Positions 57,713-64,000 of a stretch of DNA of 64,000 bases are shown here, in pieces. Within the stretch, counting starts at the first letter, position 1. Each line of letters opens with the position of its first letter. The translations under genes were made by a program, and so were the position numbers. Below the pieces are notes generated by a model. The model worked only from the letters and a program-made list of their open reading frames with translations, ran no database searches and was not told where the DNA came from. The stretch is taken from assembly GCA_022410635.1 (NCBI GenBank), contig JAJVDF010000858.1, positions 159,847 through 223,846 of the forward strand, read 5' to 3'. This stretch comes from Tretioscincus oriximinensis (taxonomy: Eukaryota; Chordata; Lepidosauria; Squamata; Gymnophthalmidae).

Positions 57713-58000
57713 CTAGCAGCAGCTGGGATGCCTTTATTCATAGGACGGTCTCCAATGAAATGGGGGTCGAAAGGTATAGGTTCTTGCTGCAAGGAATGGA
57801 AATTAAATGAGTCCTCTCCAAATGGAAGGAAGGTCTTCACTTTGCATCTTTGGCTTTATCATGGGCAGGTTGGCTTGGAAAGTCCAGCAAAGTTCTCCAT
57901 AAGGTTAGCCAGCAGATTATGCCTGCTGCTTCTGAAGCCTGGAACTTCCTTGCTGTGAAGCACTGAAGTCCAGAAAACACTTTTAAATGCTTTGCTGGGG
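57713..58000 (-). promoter_or_regulatory. MEOX1 5' UTR and possible TATA-like core promoter
   Basis: Upstream of the start codon on the gene strand, GCATTTAAAA (57981-57990) is TATA-like and is followed about 25-30 bp later by an initiator-like TTCAGTGCTTCA near 57955-57965. If used, it would give a 5' UTR of about 245 nt in the same exon as the start codon. The local composition is not CpG-island-like. The start site is inferred from motif spacing only. Confidence 0.3.
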
Positions 58001-58621
58001 TGTGAGTGACAAGTTTAGGAAGGGAAATGTGAGAGAGGAGTGCGGGGGAGGGCTTAACCTGCATGCACAACCCCTCCAAGCAAAGCCAAGCATGTGGCTA
58101 TTAATCACCCGAAACCTTAGAGGCATTTCTAATGGGAACTGCAGATGGAGGCTTTTAAGGAAACATTTTCTGTGCTCAAAAAAAGGGGGGAAAGGGAAAA
58201 GTAAGGAGGAGAAAAATGTACTCACACACAAGCAAAGTTTAATGTTTCCTTCTCACACTCTGAAGTTACTTTTATTGCCCAGTAAAACAAAAGAAAATCA
58301 AATTTATTAGTGCCCGACAAGAAAAAAAGAATAATCTACACAAGTATCTGGAGTTATCTAGAAAGGTATTAAGGAGACGATAAGAAGAGAAAGCCAAAGT
58401 AAGGGTCTTCTGTCTGGTGAGAGATGTACTTATTTACCTATTTATTTTGCATTTTTATTCCATCTCATTCCAGAAGGTCTCCGGTTACAGTAATAATTAG
58501 TACAGTATAAAATGAATGCAGGGCTCTTCTGCATTGAAAGAGCTGTGACTGAAGCATATACTTGCTACAAGACCAGACACCAAGACCTCCATGAAGGCTA
58601 AGAACAAAAGTCCCCACGGAG
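58001..58621. other. MEOX1 upstream region, unassigned
   Basis: Purine-rich stretch near 58185-58215. No repeat or gene recognised. The proximal MEOX1 regulatory region is expected here. Confidence 0.35.
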
Positions 58622-59040
58622 AATTTTAACAGAGATGGTACTTACATCAGGCTGAATTCACGGCAAGAGTTCATTCAGGTTCAGCAGTCCACTTGCTAAA
58701 AAGGCCCACGGTCATGAATTTCCACCACTGTTTGTCCAATGACATAACAAACTTCTCCACAAACCAAAAATAGCCTTTGTGAGGGAAAATGGTGAATTTT
58801 GCAAGACTTTGAAGCTAGATATAAAAGTTCATTGGCTCACAGCTCGCAGAGAATGCTTGGAATTGTAGTAAAATAAGCAAAGTTACTTATGGGACATATG
58901 ATGTGAGAATACAAGGAAGTGTAATGAGGAAACAGCATGGAAAATTGAAGGTAGGTGTGGTGGAATTGTGAATGTAATTTTACAGATTTAAAATAAATAG
59001 CAAAACAAAGCATATCATGGGGAGGCACCCCCAATCTNAA
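58622..59040 (+). repeat. Unnamed dispersed repeat, copy 3 of 4
   Basis: GACTTTGAAGCTAGATATAA, GGCTCACAGCTCGCAGAGAA, GGAATTGTAGTAAAATAAGC and CATATCATGGGGAGGCACCC match the 43.3 kb copy in order over about 400 bp. Confidence 0.85.
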
Positions 59041-61489
59041 AGGGGACTGAATAAAGATTCAGAATTAAGTATGTCTGGGCTCTTCTTTTAAATGCTTGAA
59101 GGATACAATAGAAGTCACTATTACCAATGTTCACTAGGGTTTTTTGGTGAAAGTACAGTCATACCAACAGCCCTGTCTTATGAACTGAATTTGAAGGACC
59201 TAGATACTACTACATTAATTTCCAGTAGTTTTAAGAATGTTTTTGTGTGGGTACATACTTTAAATTCATTGGCCATTTCGGTGTTGGATAACTGTTTTAT
59301 GGAACTCACGGTCGCACCATTATCCATCAAGAATCATTAATTAAAGCCTTCATAAACCCTTGAACTCATCCACTTCAAATGAGAGCCTAGTGTTAATATA
59401 TAAGCCTGAATGTAAAATGCTACATTTAATGCTGATGTACGGTTTAATACACGTAAGGTACACATTTGTTGAGTCTTGGATTCTGACAGCTACACTGCTG
59501 TTCATCCATGAAAAATCTGTTGCCATCATACAGTGAGACTTTCTGACAGTATAGAGCTTGGAAAGAACCACTTGTGAAGAAGCAAAAGGAAAAGAAGCTT
59601 GCTTTAAAATGTATATTATGTCAACTATCTTGCAAGGCACAAATAAAAATACTAGTAAATCAATATCCTAGTTTATTGGTTGAAATGCAGATTTGAAAAC
59701 AATTTTAGCCATTTATTGTAAAATCTAGGTTTGGATCCATTAAAAAACTGCACCCTAAAAGCATTTGACCAATATAATTTCTGAGTAAGCAAATAAAAAA
59801 GTTCCTATATGGATTTGGATTCCAGCCTTTTTCTAACAATATAATAAATGTTCAAATAGACCAGGAAAAATAGTATAACTAATCAGTAATGTTGATGGTC
59901 TGACATAATATTCTCAAATAACGAGTACTGGGGCAAGGGCAGATCTTTCCAGTTTGTGGATAGACAGACAGATGGACGGACGGACGGCTGGATAAGCAGG
60001 CAGGCAGATAGGAAGATTGTCTGGACAGAGCCTCATCGTTGCTTTTGACTGGTTTAATGTCATGTCAGTTAGATCCTTCTCAAGAATTTAGGCTAATCAG
60101 AACTATCTGTGAAGATGATGGAGTTGATACTGAAGATGACGTTTTGCAAAAGATTGGTAGTTTTCTAATTAAGTGTTCCATGCATGCACAGATGTATATA
60201 TACAGCCCCTTGTGCATGTTGTGATTATTCTCTAGGAAGAAATCCCTGCATGTCTCTGTTCAGATCTTGAAAACATCTCCTTTAAACAAGTCACTGAACG
60301 TCAAACGTAGCTTTTGCAGGCATCAATCTGAACTATATTAACCAGATGTCACAAAACAGAGAGGTTGAGCATAGCAAATGGTCCCTGTTCACATTTTATG
60401 CTTGTAAATCAGCAAGCTGCAGACAGACTTTACATTGCATTGATGGCAGTCAGGGCTCATGGCGTGATCCAGTTCGTACTTACTACAAAATTCTTCCAAA
60501 GAGCTTCTTTCACACATATTCGTTCCTTGTATTTAGCAGGTTGTACATTAATCTTGCACAAAAGTGACTTCTTGGAAGCGGTTTTGATAACAGTGAACAA
60601 ATCCTGGCAGAGGAATGCGGTATCATGAGCACCTTCATATGAAACACTATCAGACAAATGATAAATAAAGGCTAAATTCTACTTCTGATCCTGCTCAGAG
60701 GACCAGTTATTTTAGGAATAGCAGGTAGCTAGCAATCCATCTGAGATCTGTGAATTTGCTATTCTATTTTTATATCTATTGGGGACTAAAATGTTTATAA
60801 CTGGATGTCAGGGTTGACTGCAAGGTAATAAACGGGTGCCTCTGTTCCCACCTTCCTTTGGCCTCAGCCGTAGCAAACATTTGTGCAACCAACCCAGTGT
60901 ATCAGCAGGGGATGAAGCACATACTTGCCTGTTTCCTCAATGACCTCTGGCCTTTCCACCCTGCTCAGTCTTCAATCTGTACCATGCCAGCGCCGTGAGC
61001 CTAAAAGGGCCCATCTTTGGCTGAACCTGAAAATAAAAATAAACAAGCTTCACACAACCTGTTTTCCTTCTCTGCTGGAACACTCAAACCAAATGGCTTC
61101 CATTGGCCAAGGCTCAAGATAAGTGATTTATGAGACAAGAAGGCTGCAAATGGGGGGAGAGGGGGAAGAGAGGGAGAGAGAAAGAAAGGGGGGGAATCTA
61201 TGGGATAAACAAAGAATGGGAAGGTAGTCTAGAATGAAGGCATACATTTGCTAACCATCCAAGATTGGGAATGGAAGGAGTTGAAAAGAAGAAATCTTAA
61301 TTTCTGACCTTAGGTAGCTCAGTAGTCTAGTCTTGATCAAAAGAAAAAATGGAAGTTAAAATGGCGTCACTGCTTTTCCATTGAATCTAAACAGAAAATG
61401 GAGTGGCCTTGCACCAGTCCGACAGCAGCATGGAGTTTTGATGGGATTTCCCCAGAAGAATCAACGTAAATGCTTAGAAATGCTATTTG
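59041..61489. other. Unassigned sequence upstream of MEOX1
   Basis: Contains a GACA/GGAC-type low-complexity run (about 59962-60010) and a purine-rich GGGGA/GAAAG tract (61152-61197). No gene recognised. Confidence 0.35.
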
Positions 61490-61775
61490 TGTTATCTTAG
61501 GGAGCTTTCCCACCACATGGTTTGCCTCACTATTTCTTTTAAAACATGTTCTCCATGCACCTCCCCGTACCTTAAAGCTTCCAGGCTGTTCTGACACATT
61601 GCCTAGTAATCTTGTCATATTACGAATCCCATAAGGCATTGCTGTGCTTGTCTGACTACAATCCCCAGTTTTCTCTGTGAGCCTTCCTACAATTTCCAAG
61701 CATTCTCTGTGAGCCAAGAGCCAATGAATTTTTACATGTCACCCTGAAGTCTTGCGAGATTTGCGAAGTTCACAT
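61490..61775 (-). repeat. Unnamed dispersed repeat, copy 4 of 4 (inverted)
   Basis: Read on the minus strand: AAATTCATTGGCTCTTGGCT, CACAGAGAATGCTTGGAAAT, GGGGATTGTAGTCAGACAAG and AGTGAGGCAAACCATGTGGT. Collinear with the other copies, with extra internal sequence. Confidence 0.75.
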
Positions 61776-63338
61776 TGCTGAATGTTCCCACAAAAGTTTT
61801 TTCCAGATTTTACAAAATGCCTACTGTTGAATCACACAAACTGCATGGCTAGAAATGCCACGACAGCGGACCTTTTTAGCGAATGTATGTGTGTGACCTT
61901 AGGGGACGGATTGATGGTGATGTTGCTATCAACTTGGTGGAAATCGTGTGTGGGAATGGACCCTTAGTAATCACTTCGATTCCAGCACAACGATTCCCTG
62001 TAATTAAAATGCCCTGTGGTATAGCTGGGCCCTCAGTCTGCCCTAATCCTCCCATCAGACAGCACCAGCTGCCACTGCTCACTTCTCCATATAATTTTTA
62101 CATATCTGGTCTTGCATTAAGAGTTGTGCTTCTTTGGCTCAGAAAGATGCCACCTTAATGAGTCTCCTGTTGTCCTGAACACAGGGGCACGCTTAGACTA
62201 GATCAGTTGGGATGCCAGAATGTCTCAATATTGAGATCTACCAATCACCCAGTTTGGGAGGCTGAATCAATTGTTGGCGAGGGTGAGTTGTACTTTGGAT
62301 GGAATAATCCCAGGAAGGGTGGATGGTGTCTTGGATGGGAAGTCATAGCTTTTTTATACTCATAGTGCTGCTGAGCTGAACTAATGACAGATGGAATCCC
62401 CACAACTACAATGTAGACATCGCCTCATCTCTTATGCAGAACAGAGTGGATTGGGGTAAGAGAGCTGAGCACGAAAAGGGCCGTAGGTTACAAAAACAAA
62501 TAGATCAGTTCTGGATCAGATAAATTCCAAACGTTACCTAGATCATTGGGCAGAATGTCATTATATTATGGGCAAGAATGACTAGTAAAAGTTAAAATGT
62601 TTTAAAAGACTGTCCTTGGACTCATGATAACCTTAGTTCTGGATAAAATACTTCTAGGATGGGTTTATTAGGCAAAATGTGTCCTCTTCCTCATTATGAA
62701 GCCATAGAGAGACAGCAAGCTAACCGGCTGGCTGAAAATAGCTGACTTCTGGGACCATTCCTGGTCCTTCACAAAACATCATTGATCTGCATCATTGTCG
62801 TGAGAATTCTGATCACCATGCTCAACTACATGGCACACAGCATTTGTTTGGCATAATGATTCCTCATTATGGAGAATGCCTTACCTCTCACTGTCCCCTA
62901 AATCTAGCCAAAATATCTACATCATATGANGTGCATTTTGCTTTATTTACTGCGCCCCATATGGGCTTACCACTTATTTTTCTGATCAAGAGCTACAGAA
63001 CTGAAATGTCATTTCCAGCCCAGTAAAGTGAAAGGAACGAATGTTCACCCATACAAAAAAAATATATGCAAGAACACTTCTCTTCAATTTCTGAAACAAA
63101 GTCACATTTTGAAAATCCTAATAAAAATATGGCTTCTATGGTCCTTTTCAAATAACTATGTAAGCCTTATTTTTCCACTAGCATTGACTTTAGTGGCGGT
63201 GAGCAGCTGTTTCTGATTTCTTCAAACAAGCATGCCAAAGAAAAAAGGATTTGTGATTCATAATATTCTTGGTATTTCCATTCAATCTAGAAGATGTTTG
63301 ATTGCAGATTATCATTCTCAATGCAAGGAGAAGGCAGG
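61776..63338. other. Unassigned sequence
   Basis: No exon of the next expected gene (SOST in human) was recognised. Confidence 0.35.
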
Positions 63339-63430
63339 TGTATGTATGTATGTATGTATGTATGTATGTATGTATGTATGTATGTATGTATGTATGTATG
63401 TATGTATGTATGTACGTATGTATGTATGTA
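63339..63430. repeat. (GTAT)n microsatellite
   Basis: About 23 GTAT units with one GTAC variant near 63414. Cys-Met-Tyr-Val frames across it are repeat artefacts. Confidence 0.97.
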
Positions 63431-64000
63431 GTCCTTCATCAATGGGTCCCCGGGAGGGTGATAGTCAATAAAAAGACTAAATATTCAAACGGGGAGAACA
63501 TATACTCAAAGATACTCAGGGTTGAGCATTTTGTTTCAGAGACACTGAGCCTTGAATACTATTAAAGATTAAAGGAGCTATTTCTCTCTCATCTTTTGTG
63601 CTTCTTTTGAGGACTACACAGCCCAGTTTTTGTTCTTCACTGACAGAAATGTGTGACCCTTTCCCAGCCCTGCATATTTTACAGCTGCTGTTGTCATGTA
63701 TCTGCTCAGCAGGAGAGCCCCATTTCCCCTGCCTGGAAGAGAATAAGGGTCACCCCTTCCTTCTTGCCCCCTTTAAGTCAATTTTTCATTAAACGGAGAC
63801 ACACCTTTAACCTCCTGTATGATACCTTCTTTCCCCCACTGCACCCAGCAATGTCAGAACAGCTGGAAATTGTTCTTTTGATCAACCGTAAAAACGCTGG
63901 GGCTAGCGATGCTTGCATGAGTGCACAGGAACAGCTGGTCCACAAGAGCAAGGTGGGCCAAATGCTCTGCACCACATCCAATAGCTCAGAGCTGAAATCT
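63431..64000. other. Unassigned sequence at right edge
   Basis: No coding exon recognised on either strand. Confidence 0.35.

Noticed and set aside
61776..64000. SOST exons expected next to MEOX1
   Set aside because: No cystine-knot or signal-peptide coding sequence recognised on either strand; probably lies beyond the right edge.

Overview
The window reads as nuclear DNA of a squamate reptile (lizard or snake; I cannot fix the species), from a draft assembly with scattered single Ns, a 6-N gap near 12.07 kb and a 61-N gap at 44.70-44.76 kb. The squamate call rests on abundant CR1-type LINE fragments, two tRNA-derived SINE types, hAT-type foldback elements and very long trinucleotide arrays, together with a vertebrate ETV4-MEOX1 gene pair. 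No prokaryotic, CRISPR or viral gene is visible.

Genes. Two developmental transcription factor genes lie on the minus strand. At the left edge is the 5' part of an ETV4 (PEA3-type ETS factor) gene: a CpG-rich promoter at about 4.4-5.3 kb, a probable noncoding exon 1 ending at 4774, coding exon 2 (start codon 3959-3957), exon 3 (3675-3771) and exon 4 (2422-2469). Splice sites and reading phase agree throughout, and the gene runs off the left edge. On the right is a complete coding region of the homeobox gene MEOX1 in three exons: 57712-57259, 46428-46220 and 42286-42164, giving 261 residues plus stop. The exon 2/3 junction falls inside the homeodomain. ETV4 and MEOX1 are neighbours in the same orientation in human, so this is conserved synteny.

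Non-genic layout. About 37 kb separates the two genes. It holds CR1 LINE pieces on both strands (the best, 16.9-18.0 kb, keeps a 234-codon reverse transcriptase reading frame), two SINE types, five of the six copies of a short terminal-inverted-repeat element ending in TAGGCTGACCAGATGA, two of the three copies of a larger hAT-like element ending in TAGGGTTGCC with 8-bp target duplications, and compound microsatellites. MEOX1 intron 2 carries the third large hAT-like copy, inserted into a CR1 LINE. MEOX1 intron 1 carries the sixth short element, a nearly perfect 30-bp-arm hairpin and a CR1 with two nested SINEs. Upstream of MEOX1 there are only repeats and unassigned sequence.

Most notable non-genic structures: the multi-palindrome hAT-like family; a local inverted duplication splitting a SINE at 39.83-40.30 kb; the hairpin at 47.58-47.64 kb; a foldback at 29.67-29.91 kb; an unnamed four-copy repeat that includes both flanks of MEOX1 exon 1; and a short upstream ORF overlapping the ETV4 start codon.
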